Part shown: one piece after another, positions 38,921 through 52,563 of the stretch
Numbering within the stretch: the stretch's first letter is position 1
Layout: every line of letters begins with the position of its first letter
Assembly (NCBI RefSeq): GCF_020184175.1
Contig: NC_065530.1
Span: 78,345,260 to 78,409,259, forward strand
Source of the DNA: Aphis gossypii
Lineage: Eukaryota > Arthropoda > Insecta > Hemiptera > Aphididae
Direction of reading: 5' to 3'
DNA length: 64,000 nucleotides
Notes under the pieces: model-generated
The model's database searches: none
Told to the model about the DNA's origin: nothing
What the model saw: only the letters and a program-made list of their open reading frames with translations
Translations under genes and position numbers: made by a program

Positions 38921-40474
38921 CTTATATCTTCGTAGAAGAAAATCAATTTATATAAATGTTATTTTTATTAACTTTTGTAATAGTCTTTGGCATTTGAATC
39001 AAAAAATTATAAAAAATTCAAATTCATATAGTCAAAATATTTGAACTTCCTAATAATATTAAAAAATATTAATATTCAGTTATTAAATTTGAAATCTTTG
39101 CCAATAAATAATTACGCATCTATTATTATTAAAAATTTCCATCTAGTTTATCAGCATGTATTTGATGTTCAATTAAGTAATATTTACAATCTGTGATCAG
39201 TTATAGTTTTGATACAAATAACAAAACTTAACCGAATTCAACTTAATAGGACGTCAGAGCACTACTTATAATTTTTCTCTGACCTACAATTATCTTAGCA
39301 AATTTATGTTCAACGTATTAGTATTCGCATTAATTGACCTATTATAAAACCTAAAATTAAAATATTATCTTTGGTCTAGTGATTTTTCATAATATTTCAA
39401 TATTAAAACCAGATAAATATACATTTATAAAATGTAAATTTTTACTCATGTCTGTAATAAAAATTTAAATATTGTAAAATATCTGTAAATAATTTGATAG
39501 TACCTATAGGTTAATGTGTTGCAACATTATGAAGTTAATGAAACAAAGTTGGTTCTGATGACTGATGAACGGAAAATAGCTAAATTGCGCATTTTTGAAA
39601 GAGAAAAAAAGTATTAAATAGAATAAGAAATGGTTTAAAAAAATTTAAAAATTAATTTCGCACGGCGTAAAAAATATCAATACCTAAGTATTTGGGTATA
39701 TGGTGTTGCGTTGAAGTATACAGATAAATGCAAAAATTCCAAAAATCAAATATTTTGTAATTAAAGAAAAAAAAGAGAGGAACATGTATGTTGATAATTT
39801 ATTATACCCTAAATAGTAATACAGTATACAATGTACAGGTGTATGACAATCAGAACGTCTCTATATCAACATGTTTAGTCGATTGTATATAGAATATATT
39901 ATTATGTTCGACATGTCTTGGAACGATTAAATTTTTTTTTTCTTCACACCGGATATCACGTTTTGGCGCATTTTTACCATTAGTTTTATTACCGGTTCCT
40001 AAACATTAATTAAAAATGAACAGTTTTGCAATTATTATACACCCTAAATTATTATTTTCAACATATTATAAGCGCGTGGTGTATGAATTGCGTTTCAAAA
40101 ACCAAATATTTAATTTGTTGTGTGAATATCATTATATTCAAAGGTAATACTCATGACGCCCCAATATATTATAATGTGTAATTGTATTTAATGTTTATAT
40201 TGTATAGGTACAAACTACTAAGTCGTATACATTCAAATCAATGACGATATACTTAATATGTGATCCGATTGGTGCAGTTTTACGGGGGCACTCTTTTTGA
40301 GCCATGTAAAAACTAAAATTAATTGACAAAATTATACACACAAAATTGATTACTTTACGTATATTCAAATTTTTCACATATACCATAAATCGATTTAAGA
40401 TAAATCGTGTTTATAATGCATCTTGATAAAACATATTAAGTATACCTCGGCTGATACTACACCTGTAACACCCC

Positions 40475-40490
40475 CCTGGCTACGCGCCTG
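40475..40490 (-). mobile_element. Possible hAT-type transposon terminus
   Basis: On the - strand this reads CAGGCGCGTAGCCAGG, close to the CAGNGGCGTAGCCAGG termini common in insect hAT elements. No matching opposite end was found within several kilobases, so at most it is a relic. Confidence 0.3.
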
Positions 40491-43400
40491 AATATAAATA
40501 GATTATTTTAAAAGAAAACGTCAAACAAGGAAATTTAACTAAGATTTCTCTTAGAAATATAATTACGATTATATGCACAAGTCTATTATATCTACTGCAT
40601 AATATGCTTATGTATATTTTATAAATAACAATGTGTATTATATTTTAATAACAATAAACCTCCGAACCCTGTCTACAGCTGTCCGTAGTTCTATGAAGCA
40701 TTACGTCTACATTGTAATATAATGTGATAGCGAGTGAAGTCGAATGTTGTTAAATCGTCTGAAAAAGTAAATTCGATTAAAAAATCAGTGCGCTTTGAAA
40801 TAGTGATTCGCAAAATAATTATCATGTCTGCTATCTACTGCAGATATATTTTTATAATAATGCGTATTATATTATTTGTATAATAATAAACCTACCCCCG
40901 CAGCAAAGTTCGTACACCGTTACGTCTATAATAATACACCGCGACATGTACAAATGAAGCGGAAAACGTACACAAAGTCTTTCGGGCTGTTCAACGATAA
41001 TGTGTAAGTACGTAAGTCGTAAATCATCGGCGAAGCGCGTCTTCTGTTATAGGCGCGACAGTCGCGCCTCGGCGTTCGTTGTGTACAATAATAAGTATAT
41101 ACGCGAGGTTTAATATAATAAAGCACAACGAAAACGGCTTTAAAAATAAATTTCGACAAACGGATTTCGCGCCACTCGTGTACACATTATAAATTACAAT
41201 ACACCGTCTCGGGATTGTCGCCGAGAGCATTATATAATAAGAATATTATTATTATCTCCACCGAAGTCGATATGAAAAATGAATTTTTCGGTTTTTCAGT
41301 TCTTCTAACTGTCGCGTTCGTCAAAAGCCCATTATTTATTATATTTCATATAACATTGTATCGCATCGTCATTGTTGTGCACGCATCAAGCTCTTATTAT
41401 TCTCTGCCGAACTGCAACCACCCACTAAACCGTGCTCGAGACGCGCGCCCACCCTCGCAATCGAAAAAACCGCCCTCAGATCTCGAAGATTTTGCTCCGA
41501 GTTTAATCTCACACAGGTTGTCGTCGGTTTAAAGCGCAAAAATAAAAACGCATTTATATATAAACTCGATTCTCCACGATAATGCACTGTTTGGTGCAGA
41601 CGAAAAATATTCCAACGAAGTACAAATCAGTAGCAAAACGAGCTAAAAACAGGTGTGTATAAAGTTTTGCGTTACAAAAAACGGAACTTTCAATCATATT
41701 CAGTGCGTCTTTAGGTGTTCTTAACCTAACCTTATCGTTTGTTTCTTTGTATTTTTTTTTAACTTACACTTGTACTATTATATTCTGTTTTTTGTAAAAA
41801 AAAAAAAATAATAAAAACCCAATTTTCGTGCACAAGTTACCTACGTATTGAGTATTAGTTTTCACGTTGCTGTGTACGTATTATACAAAAATCGGTTGGT
41901 ACTTAACAATACTATAATATTGTGATGTAGATGTGATGTGCAGTAAACGCGTGCCGTCTAAAAACATTCGCAAAACACGCATTCAACAATACGCGGGTGT
42001 CGGAATAGTATAACAATTACGGTTGGCGGTTCCTTCGGAGTCGCATGCTGTCATTATAAAATTAAAATATATTGTTTGTCGTATTTAAGACTCGATAATA
42101 ATCGGGGTATTTTGTGTATTGTGGAAAATATCGTCCGACGAGCGTTAAGTAGTGTAAACGAGTTTTAAATAAGTCGTCGTAAAGGGTTTGTGCGGTACAA
42201 TATATAAATATATTATAATATTATATGTATGCGTACACCACGGTATAATGTATAATGATGAGCAATGCGCCCGTAATGATAAAAAACCTCCGTCGTACGA
42301 TATTAAAACGTTTTACACAAGTATAATAATATTTTGATTACTAAACTACGCTAAACAAAATAATTATGTTTAAAACGTTCTAGCGCACATATTATATCCA
42401 GCAATACCATGGTTTATAATTTTTATTTCGTATAATACATATTATTATAATCGTCGGTTTAAGGATCGATTTATTTTAATAAAATTGTGGTATACAATAC
42501 GAATGAGTGTATAGTTTCAGTTAACATCGGCATAGACTGCACGTCTGATAGAGTTGTTTCGACACAATCGTCTGCGGGCTCATTAATAATAATTAGAGTT
42601 CCTTATTATTCACTCATACCTAGTACCTATTAAAGTTTTGTTCTTTTAACTGTTGTCGTCTAAATATAGAGACATAAAGGTATAAAAAATATAGAGTATA
42701 ATAAAATACGTGCTTCATGTATTAAAAATTTAAATTGAAAATATTCTCTTATTTATTTGTAGTTTGTATTTGTTGACGGAAAAAATTCTGCGATAATCAG
42801 TGATTACTTTTTTACCATTCGTCCTGTAAGGCTCCAATAAAGACTTTACAGTCCACGGTATGGATGATTTAAGTCTTGAACTGGAGTTATTTTTACACTT
42901 ACCATTAAGTCAAAATATAGACAATGAAATGCACTAACTATAACAAATGTTTTAAAATACTTACTTTTTTGACGCTGTTCACACTAATCGATTCAATATC
43001 AACGTTCTTCAGTTGAATATTGTTCATATTTCAATAGAAGTAGACAAATAGTTTTAGATTTACACCTTAATCGTAGTAAGCGATAGCAGGACTATTTATC
43101 TCTGCTTCATATATTAAAGACACAGATTATAGCTATGAACAGTTGACGGGAGGAACGAAGCTCGGTAGGGGTTTTGAAAGTATTACCCGTTTGTTTTATC
43201 TTATTATATTTGCCCCATTATTGTGATATAATTGTGTTGGATCAGGATAGTTATTATTAGGTGCTTATTTCATTTATTTTATTAATATGGTATATTGCTA
43301 TATTTTATTTCCGAGAAATTCTTTGTTTATTTAACACGAAATTGTAAATGATCTGAAAAAATATAATTTTTGTAATCAAGTTTCTTACGTTTTTTTTTGA

Positions 43401-43680
43401 ACTCAAGTCCTAAATCTAAGTTAAACGTTCGAGAACCAGAGATCGGACCATGCCGTATGTTCACGGCACGCGAGTAGAATGTCACGGTTTTTAACTGATT
43501 CCATGTCCTTTTCCTGCAGCGCCACTATCATAATCTATTTTATTCACCAAAATAATATTATTATATAGTTTATAGGATTTCGAAGACAAAACTTAAGTCG
43601 CCTAAACATGTATACGAGCGTGAGTGTGTATACTTACTTATACAACATAGTATTTCGTATAAATGCCGCTCGTACACGGC

Positions 43681-44739
43681 ACACACGTTAAGATTTGAAG
43701 GGGAAGAGCTTGAGGAGTAAAAAAAAAAAAGGAGAACGTTAACGACGCGACTGCAGCAGAACCTGCGCCCCCCGGGGGGTTGGTGACGCGCGAAAGCTAA
43801 TTGCTATTCGAAATATCGTCGGGAGACCTATACGCAAGCACACTGTCGTAGCGCGTTCGTCAACCGAAATTAACTGTCAAGAGGTTATATTATTATTATA
43901 TATACGTGTGCGCCCGCCGCGGGTATGTGTGTGTGCTCATTGTCAAACGAGCGGGTAAACGCATTAATCATCGGTCGACGGCGGAGAGAAAATTATCCAC
44001 CGGGCGGCGGAGACTTGCGGTGGTGGAGGAGGTCTTTGGCGGCGGCGGGGGATTGCACGCGGTGTATTTTTTGGACAGACAAAGACTTAATTAATTTCCC
44101 CTCACCGTTTATCGTCGTTGTCGTCGTCGTCGTCGTCGTCCCTGCTGCACGTCTTACGCCAGTGCTTGCATATACTTGCACCGTTTCCGGTTTCCCGGTT
44201 TACCTATGCACACAACCACAGACACCGCGATTAATCATTCGCGCGAATATAACTTTCCTTTTGCCGTTTCGCATAACATTATCTTCACCGCGGCGACAAT
44301 TCCGTAATGGGATTTACCGAGTCCCTCGCTGATGGCACGAAAAGGTCATGCGAATTATAAATATAATACATAATTAAAAGAACCACGTGATGAGCCTCCC
44401 GGCAACGAGGTGGTTCGTTATATGATAATGTACATCTACGAAGACGATATAAATTATACGGTAAGAAAATTCTCGGAAAATCGTTTTACTGCAGCAGTGT
44501 AACTCGTTTGAGTCAAAAAAAAAAAAAAAAAAATCGATTTATAATAATATAATACAGTACCCGACCTGAGTGGTTGTTATACGTACCTGTTTATAATTGC
44601 ATGAAACGGTGTTTTGTTATGTTACAGATTTCGTCGGATTGTCAGTCACTTATATGATCCATAGAAGTGTTCTGCACCATGACTACAGCAGTACAGCTTT
44701 GAGCTTATATCTGTCGTTTACGAAAAATTACGCTTTAAA
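43681..44739 (+). other. Candidate two-exon transcript of unclear coding status
   Basis: A CpG-rich block (about 43680-44340) is followed by a donor ACG|GTAAGA at 44461, an acceptor GTTACAG|AT with exon start at 44628, and a strong donor AAA|GTAAGT at 44740. The middle exon (44628-44739, 112 bases) is open in one frame (it reads FVGLSVTYMIHRSVLHHDYS) and GC-richer than its surroundings. In the joined frame that stays open, no ATG precedes it before a TGA at about 44390. In the frame with an ATG, the reading stops shortly after the junction. It could be a noncoding RNA, an alternative first exon, or part of a gene whose other exons I cannot find. Confidence 0.35.
44112..44140. repeat. GTC microsatellite
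   Basis: Repeated GTC units, read as poly-Val or poly-Thr in shadow ORFs on the two strands. Confidence 0.9.
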
Positions 44740-47700
44740 GTAAGTCAACCTAAATTTTCACAATATTTACTACACTCTCTTTGTGCATACTTCCTTTTCT
44801 TGAAGATGTTCCATTTTAGGATTAATATTCTGATTTATTTGATTTCCCTTCGTACGCAAAAACATTAATTACTTGAAATAACAATCACACTAAATTAAAT
44901 ACATAACTCCTTACTCAAAAATATTTTATTGAGCCAATACATATGCATTTTTTGGCTTTAACTCTAGGTTATTACAAAAATCTTATAAGTCATGATATGT
45001 TAGTTGAGTTCAAACATTATAAAATAAATTTTTTCATAATATCAGTTAGGCCCACCCTTCTTCGGTGTATACTTATTATAATGGTTGTTTAACTTTTAAT
45101 TAACAACTATATACGTTTGTGTCAAGTTAGTTAATCATTGTTTTATATTAAAATCTATTAAAGAATATTAGTTTTATTTGTGTTTAGAATCTTTTTAGAA
45201 TATTTAGTATTAGTAAACTAATAAAAAAAAAAAAAAAAAATAGATAATGAATAAATGTGGTAATCTCTACCCGTGTTATAGATATTATACGACGTGTAAA
45301 AATGTTTTTAATTGATTTATATTCGATTGTTTTAAAACTGACCGCAGCAAAAAAGTAAGTCTCGATGATTACGAATCGATATAACCATTTTAATTTGATT
45401 AGTTAATTTAAAAGGATAAAAAAACGTTTTAACTAGTGAATTCGATAATAGCATCTTTGATAATATTACATATAATAAATAATAATACTATTGTTTAGAG
45501 GAATTATTTATAAACCGTTCAAGCGTCCATGTAGTATTCGAAATCTGTCAATTGTTATTCTTTACTCATATCGTACCTACACAATACATATTATTTTACT
45601 ATGGCCACCAAAGTATAGTGAATAGTTGTATCAGTTGATAATAATTTATGAATCGTAGGATATGCATCGCGGCTGTCGAGTGATCTCGAATAATAAACTG
45701 GCGCCGGTCATAACGTGTGGTCGAGAGGTCCGCTCGAAACTGTTCTAACGTGCCAGGTCATTGTACGGCGTCCGCATAATGGTATATTGGTATACCTAAA
45801 TACAGGCTATATTACGTACGTATATATTTTTATATCATATTATTACGCTCTTTCGTACGACAAACGACGTTTTATGATTATTATTTTAATTTTATTTGGA
45901 GTTTGTGAGTATTTAATACAAATGATTTATTTATTTCGTCGCCCGAAGTCTTTGATCTTACTAATTTAACATAATAATAATATTATTATGTATATTGTAT
46001 TGTTCCTATAAATCTCGCGGCCGCCGACACTGTCGGCGGTGCCGGACTGATGTCAACGCAATATTAGGTATATCGTGATTTATGATATAATAATTATATT
46101 TCCGATACGGTGTATAATATTAATGGTAATTAACGATATGATATATTATTATGAATTTTTTTTTTTTTATTGAGTTTGTTTCGGTAAACTGCGACATAAA
46201 TCATGCACTTGTGAGCGACACGGCGCACGTGCGTCGTCAGTTTTGTATGTAGATCTTGGCGATCATCATCATTATTGTCGGGTACGACAATGCGCGGCAT
46301 GTGATAAATCGCGTTGACATCGTCGGCGGTAGTTATACTTAACACTGCTACACATATACACATAGGTACTATAATTGAGTGTAATATAATAAACTATATC
46401 GTAATACTGTTTTCAGTGTTCGGAACTGAAGAAATAAAAGAAGACTCTTGAAAGAATAACCATTAAATGCAATTTTATTGAACTCAATATAACCGTGGAG
46501 TACAGAGTTCTAATTCTAAGTCCTTAAAAAAATAACTACAATATTATACGAGCAGATATGACAATGATCGCCTACAAAATAATAGTAAGTTAAAAAGAAT
46601 ATTTTTAAACGTTATAGACATTTATAGTTATATATTTTTTAAAATCATCTTCCTTGACTAGTATTCAATATAATAATAATGAGTTGTATAATTCAACAAA
46701 TTCAATTTTATTATCTCATAGTATTCAAATATAATTTGCGAAATAAAAATTACAGAAACAATGTATGATAAAATAAAAACATACCGTCCTTCGGTTCTAA
46801 TGAAAATAATTATTAGTGGTGTTCTCTAAATATAAAAAAATACTTACCTCACCAACTTTAGTAATGATTATTATATTCGTATAATAATATTATTACGATT
46901 GATGACGGCGATCAAACTTGCAATACAATTTCGTAATAATAACGATCATTATATACACATAAATATATGAATCGATAATGATCATTAACTAAATCTTATT
47001 TGTTCGCATTGAGATAGAATAAAAAGTCATAAATCGACTGTGTAATAGTCTCAACTACATTTCCATACGAAAAAGTTATGTCGGCATGGTATACGGAAAA
47101 TCGTAGAGTAAAAACATCACGATCTTTTGATCAATGTTTAGTTGATGATGTTCATCCGTTTGACGGGAAACCGACTATGATACAAAAGTCTATTGGTACC
47201 TAACTAGTAAGTAAATAAATAACAGGTAAACTGTAAACGGCTTAGCAAACATTGGCGTCTTCGTAGTTTAAATCCACATTCCACCACAATCTCTTATATA
47301 TTTTATATAATTAATTAAAATTGTTCATTCGAAGTGACTGTATAAAAATGAATTCTTCAATTCGGTTATTTTTCAAGTTTGTATGTATCGTATGTCGTCG
47401 TCGCGTCGAGATAACATCATTATTGGCTGCCCATTTCGAATACGAAGATGTATAAATTATGCGTTTAAATACATGTTGCAATTTTTGTCAATCTTTTGTG
47501 CTTTGTTCGTCATTACAATGCATCATTAATTTATACGGTTTCTTTTGTTTTCACTCAAAAAACCATAAATGAAATATATTATAACTAATATATTATTTGT
47601 AAACGCTAAAAATTATTACGTCTGGAATATTTAATTATAATATATATTTAATTAATATTGTATCTACATAAAACTACAAAACATTTTGATTATTTACACA

Positions 47701-47963
47701 TTAGGACAATAGTACTAATACGATAATTTAAGTATAATATATAATATAAAGGTTCAGATTTGGTCGTAAAAAAAATAACATTTAAAATAAAAGAGTCGAC
47801 GTAATTACACGATGATAATAATAATAACAACAATAATAATAATACGACAGCATACATGCCCGCGTAGTTTTATAATATTACATAAATTATTATTATTACT
47901 ATTTGTAATTACATATAATAATATGTTCAATAAATATGGTTTTAGAAAGATACTTAATCGTAC
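44740..47963. other. Gene-free AT-rich DNA
   Basis: AT-rich sequence with an 18-A run at 45223-45240, a perfect GC-rich palindrome at 46021-46039 and an ATA/ACA repeat at about 47815-47843. No exon with splice sites was found. A bantam-like TGATCTC at 45681-45687 is presumably background. Confidence 0.5.
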
Positions 47964-47969
47964 TTTATT
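47964..47969 (-). terminator. Polyadenylation signal AATAAA of the four-Cys protein gene
   Basis: On the - strand AATAAA lies only 22 bases after the TGA at 47994-47992, implying an unusually short 3' UTR if it is used. Confidence 0.5.
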
Positions 47970-47991
47970 GTACGCATGTTTATGTGCAGTG

Positions 47992-50900
47992 TCAGTGGTA
48001 ATAGACCTGTTTTACATCGCATCGTTTGATTTTTCGTGCGATCCTTGAACAGAACTCGGGTGAACCTAGCACGTCACCCAAGAATACGCTCAGCATGTAG
48101 TATTTCTTTTTGGCCGGTCCGGTTTCCATGTAACCACTATAAAAGGTAAGATTTTTATTAATTTCCGTAGTTTTACGTTGAAAAAATTTATCATGGCATG
48201 AAAAAAGTAAAAAATGTAAATTTATAAATATTTTTTTTGAAAATCACAAATGCCTAGGAAAACTACTGTCGAATTTAAAACTATAAAAGTTTGCAAAATA
48301 CCTAGTACGTATTTATAGAATATTATATTGTATATCATTGAACTCAACCCTAGTGAGGGAAGAAAGACGGTGTCGAGGTATCTCATAAGGAAGCATAAAC
48401 ATAGTTAGAAACTCTGTTCAGAATCTTAATAGGTCTATATAAACTTGTAAAAACTTCACTTTCATCCCTCTTTCAAACTACCATAGTGACAAATAAGAAA
48501 TATACGTATTTATATATACAGGTGTTTGATGTGTTTTTTTGCTACTGATGGAAGGGGAACTTTGCATGCGCGTATGACGGGTCTAACCAGAATCACATAC
48601 CTGATAATTTTTTCCCAGTCCATCTTGTCCACGCCAACCTTACCGCTGAGGCGATCTTTTTTGGCAAGTGCAGCTGCCTCGGCATACGCAGAGCATACTT
48701 TCTCGTAGACGCACGCGTCCGGACCCATTTCTTTCAGTATCATCTCCTGGGCCTTGAGCACGTCCAAGGACGACAAGGGCGCAGAGGTGGACGTCGCACC
48801 TTCCAAATCCCGCTTGGCCTTTCTTCTGTAAGTGCCTGCGATCGTGTGTAACAAAATACTTAGACAATGATACAGAAAAGTGTGATTAGTAAAATATATG
48901 GGGTACGAATAACGAATAATATATATATATTATTAACGTTTCATAATGTAGTCGTCGACTATAATATATAGCAAGGGATTTTACAAATAAGTGAAAATAT
49001 TGTACTTTGATCGTTAAATTTAATCGTGAGACAGTTTATACAATTTAAATATATTTGTAATTTACACTTTCGTCGTTTTATTATTGGTAATATATTTTCA
49101 AAAATATATTATACTTATCACTTGCTGGTGAACAGGTGCGCTTGTACAGTGTACACACGTATTGCCTCAACGATAAGAATCGTTCCACTACAAAACAACT
49201 AAATTCAACAATACATAAACATTAAAACTATTTCCATTAGACAGAGAGAGTTTTGTATTTAAAATAATTAACAGTTTTTGAAAATCCCCTGCAAGTATAA
49301 ATACAATTAAAAACAGTACAATAAACTTTAAGTGTGCATCCCATTATGTTTTTAATAGGTATAATATTATAATGCATCTATTTATATTCTAATTAGTAAT
49401 TATCAGATATCATTGAAAATAATTACATTTTTTAAGTATTTATTATAACATAACATACTTTCATATTAAATATGATGCAACTAAATTAATTTTGTTTAAC
49501 TCAAATTACACATACCTATAAGTATTTTAAAAATTTACATAAAAATACATCTTTTCTGAGTTTCATAATATTATATATTATAATATACTCTTTCAAAAAA
49601 GATAATTTTAATTTACTCTACAGGAAATTTCTTAAACGATGTATACAATAACTTTGTAATTGAAAATATGGCCTTTAAGTAAATTTAAAAACACCATAAT
49701 CTGAATTTTAATAAATTCTATTTTAAACAAAAAATGGATGGGAGGAGGGTGGAAGTAATTTTTTGTGATGAATAAATTTTGTCACGTGCCGGCTATAATA
49801 GTATTATGTGTTCCGCTCAATTTAATCGCTTTGAGTTAATGGTATTCACGTTTATTTTGTGATATATAAAACAGGAAAATCAAAACCAAATCATATATTA
49901 TCAGTGTAAAATTGACCTGTACACTCATATGATGATGTTGAACGGAGCTACAGCAGTATCATTAATTCATATGATACACCTATTGTTGGCTAGTGATGAG
50001 ACGCCATATCGTTTTTTTCTTTTAAACTATTTTTTTTTTTTTTTTACTACACACTCGTATACGATTTTAGTATTTTACGCAATGTCATTGTCACGTGTTC
50101 ACCGTGGACGCGTGTGTTACGTCAAAACGACCGTGTTCTAGTAATGCACGTACACGATACCAAACTGTTTTCATAACTTTGCGACGACATGCAGTGCATT
50201 ATTATTTATTTTTATCATTATTATAGCTATTCGGTCCATTAGTGATGTGACTCTTTTTCTAAGCGCACGCATATACACTACACAGTGAGAGTGAATCCAT
50301 CACGACAAACAAACGTTAAAACTCGCGCGTATGAGCCAAAGTACAAAATATTATAATCTAATGATCAAATAATATTCGGTTAACTGGCACTTTGCAGTAG
50401 TAGAGCATTTTACATTTTAATAACACTTAAACAGAATCTAAAAAGATGATTTTTTATGCTTATAATATTACCCGATTTCATTGCAAACTAAGTATAATGT
50501 AGATTGATTAAACTGATCGATTTAATTGCGTAAAATTTGAAAAGTTTCCTACTAACAAAAAAAAAATTGAACATTCAAGCATCGAAATTTGAATTTAAAA
50601 ATAAAAATATTATGATATTGCTGTTTGTTTGAGAACTAATATTATAAATCATGATTTTTCAGTTAAATAAAGGGAAACACTATATCGAAATCTCAAAATA
50701 CACTTTTCACCATAATGAATGTTGTTGTTCGCATGTGCAGGTGGCAATTTTAAAAACCGTTGGGTGCAAATGGATGGGTGGCTATAATTATTTACCTTTA
50801 AAAATATAGTTTCAATTGATCAAACTAATATATTATTTTATCTCGTTTTATGAGAGAAGAAAGTTTTCCGTTAGAGCTATAGTTTCCTGTTTCTCATAGC

Positions 50901-52563
50901 CGTTATGTCGTATTTGGTTAGACCATCGATTGGTTTTTGTGTTACAGTAAACATAGTATTACATAAGATTTATTATCGGAACAAATATTTAAATATATAA
51001 ATTACGATATGCAAACGTAATACATTTCATACCTGTGATTCGCGAAAAACCGACATAATCGCGTCATTTGACGCGACTTACTCGTGTTGGTGTTAAAATG
51101 CATTAAAATACAATACACACGTGTAATTATAGGTGTAAAACCTGCAATGTTCCTACCCATTATATCTAAATTATTATATTTCGATACTTCGATCACTATC
51201 GTTTTAAACTATACCCATTAACGTATACCTGTGTAGTGTGTAAAATTACAACGACTATTAACGTTTTGTAATGTGATTATTATATTAGGTCATCATCGTC
51301 GTAGCTGTTGTACATTTCTCGAGAAGTCTATCGAATCGGTCAAAAGCAATGCGCGAAAACGATGCAAGACCTAACCCTATCGGGTTGAGTATTATAATAT
51401 ACAATAACACGTGACATGTCATGATGACGTAGTGAGAGTGATATGACATTGTGTCGTTAGAGTTTCGAAATATTAAACGTTTAAGAAGTGGTGTTTAAGT
51501 CGAGGTACGAGGAGGTGCTGACGAAGGCTGCAGATTTACCAGAAATTTCAAGAAAAAGTATAAAAAGCTTTCAATGTTTTGTGATCGTATATAAGATGTA
51601 AACATGTATTACAATTATAATGTATTTATCAAAGAAATGTCCTGCAAAAGACTAAAATAGGTATCATATAAGGCATTACCGAATAGAATATCAATATATA
51701 TAACTATTACGAAGGATCTTATAGTTAAGACGCATCCAAAATCAAATCCGGTCTTCGCTACTACGTCGGAAACTATATGACGATGACACAAAGTCGTTCG
51801 CTAAAGTCATAATGAAGTCCGTACGGACATCACTGCGTTGCAATATACTGCAATAACGATGATTCTGCTTGACTCACGTAGTCACGTATTATATAATACA
51901 AAATAGCTATATAACATTGTAATCGTAGTCTTTCTGCACTATCGACTTACATATTATGAACTGCAATGTTACGTGTTGCGTGCGGTATACAAGACGTAGT
52001 CTTCTTTCCGCGTTACGACTACAGCAGTAGTCTACCTATAATCTATCTAATGTAATAATATCGTCACACGCAATGTAATCATAATAGATAGTATATTATT
52101 ATATACATTGTATAACTGTGCGCGAGAAATACCAGTTTGGACTCCCGCCTCGGTTACCTACTCGTGAAAGTGTACGGTTAATAGCGACAAAAAAAAAAAT
52201 TGGCGGGCGGGAAGTCGTCGAATTTTTTGCCAAAATTTTAGCGGTACGATTATTATATTATGTATACATTATAGATTAATTTAATTTATGATAAAATTTA
52301 TTGAAATAGTTTTCGTTAAATGTCCGACGAAGGGCTGCATTTTTGTACTCACTCGGGCTGAGGGCGTACGCGAGTTTCTTGACGAAATTGGACATCTTAA
52401 CGGCGACGATGATCACGGGGAAGCCGATGAGTTGGACGGGCAACTCGAACGGGCTTTCCTGGGCTTGGACCGCGGAACCGTTGAAGTCCAGGGTACCGAG
52501 CATGAGTAAGGTTTGGACGGCCAGCAGACCGGCGACGGCGGCGGACGGCACGAGCTGTTTCAT
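47992..52563 (-). CDS. Secreted four-cysteine protein, DM4/DM12-like, 196 aa
   Basis: Exons on the - strand are 52563-52353, 48835-48601 and 48136-47992, joined at CCGA|GTGAGT...CGCAG|GC and AG|GTATGT...TATAG|TG. They give 197 codons including TGA, with phases agreeing at both joints. The start ATG has the context CCGCCATGA. Residues 1-35 form a signal peptide with likely cleavage after AVQA, and a second hydrophobic stretch follows (about 43-56), so the protein is secreted or membrane-tethered. A basic Arg/Lys segment (73-79) precedes Cys112-X5-Cys118 (CVYEKVC), an Ala-rich helix, and a C-terminal pair Cys178-X9-Cys188. CX5C plus a distal Cys pair is the layout of insect DM4/DM12 proteins, whose function is unknown. 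The family match is moderate because flanking residues differ from the usual CLLRAIC. The next gene (from about 58.6 kb) points the opposite way and has a similar Cys layout. The gene model is strong and the function unknown. Confidence 0.78.
48137..48600 (-). other. Intron 2 of the four-Cys protein gene
   Basis: 464 bases, GTATGT to TATAG, phase 2. The ORF reading across the donor from exon 2 (ending near 48510) is read-through. Confidence 0.8.
48836..52352 (-). other. Intron 1 of the four-Cys protein gene
   Basis: 3517 bases, GTGAGT to CGCAG, phase 1. AT-rich, with T runs near 50030-50044 and CpG-richer patches near 50080-50340 and 51720-52160. No other gene is supported inside it. Confidence 0.75.

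Larger units (their letters stand above)
32850..43680. other. Long gene-free AT-rich region
   Basis: No supportable exon. It holds a GC-rich hairpin (33846-33877), a CTCF-like motif (34686-34700), a 15-base direct repeat (35884-35898 and 35915-35929), probable solo transposon ends (38893-38920 and 40475-40490) and a CpG-richer patch (about 40900-41560) containing a perfect palindrome at 41051-41069. ORFs such as 36395-36604 and 41215-41532 have no splice context. Confidence 0.5.

Noticed and set aside
43925..44332. 135-codon ORF
   Set aside because: Its length comes from a GTC microsatellite read as poly-Val and from CpG-rich stop-poor sequence; no domain or splice support.
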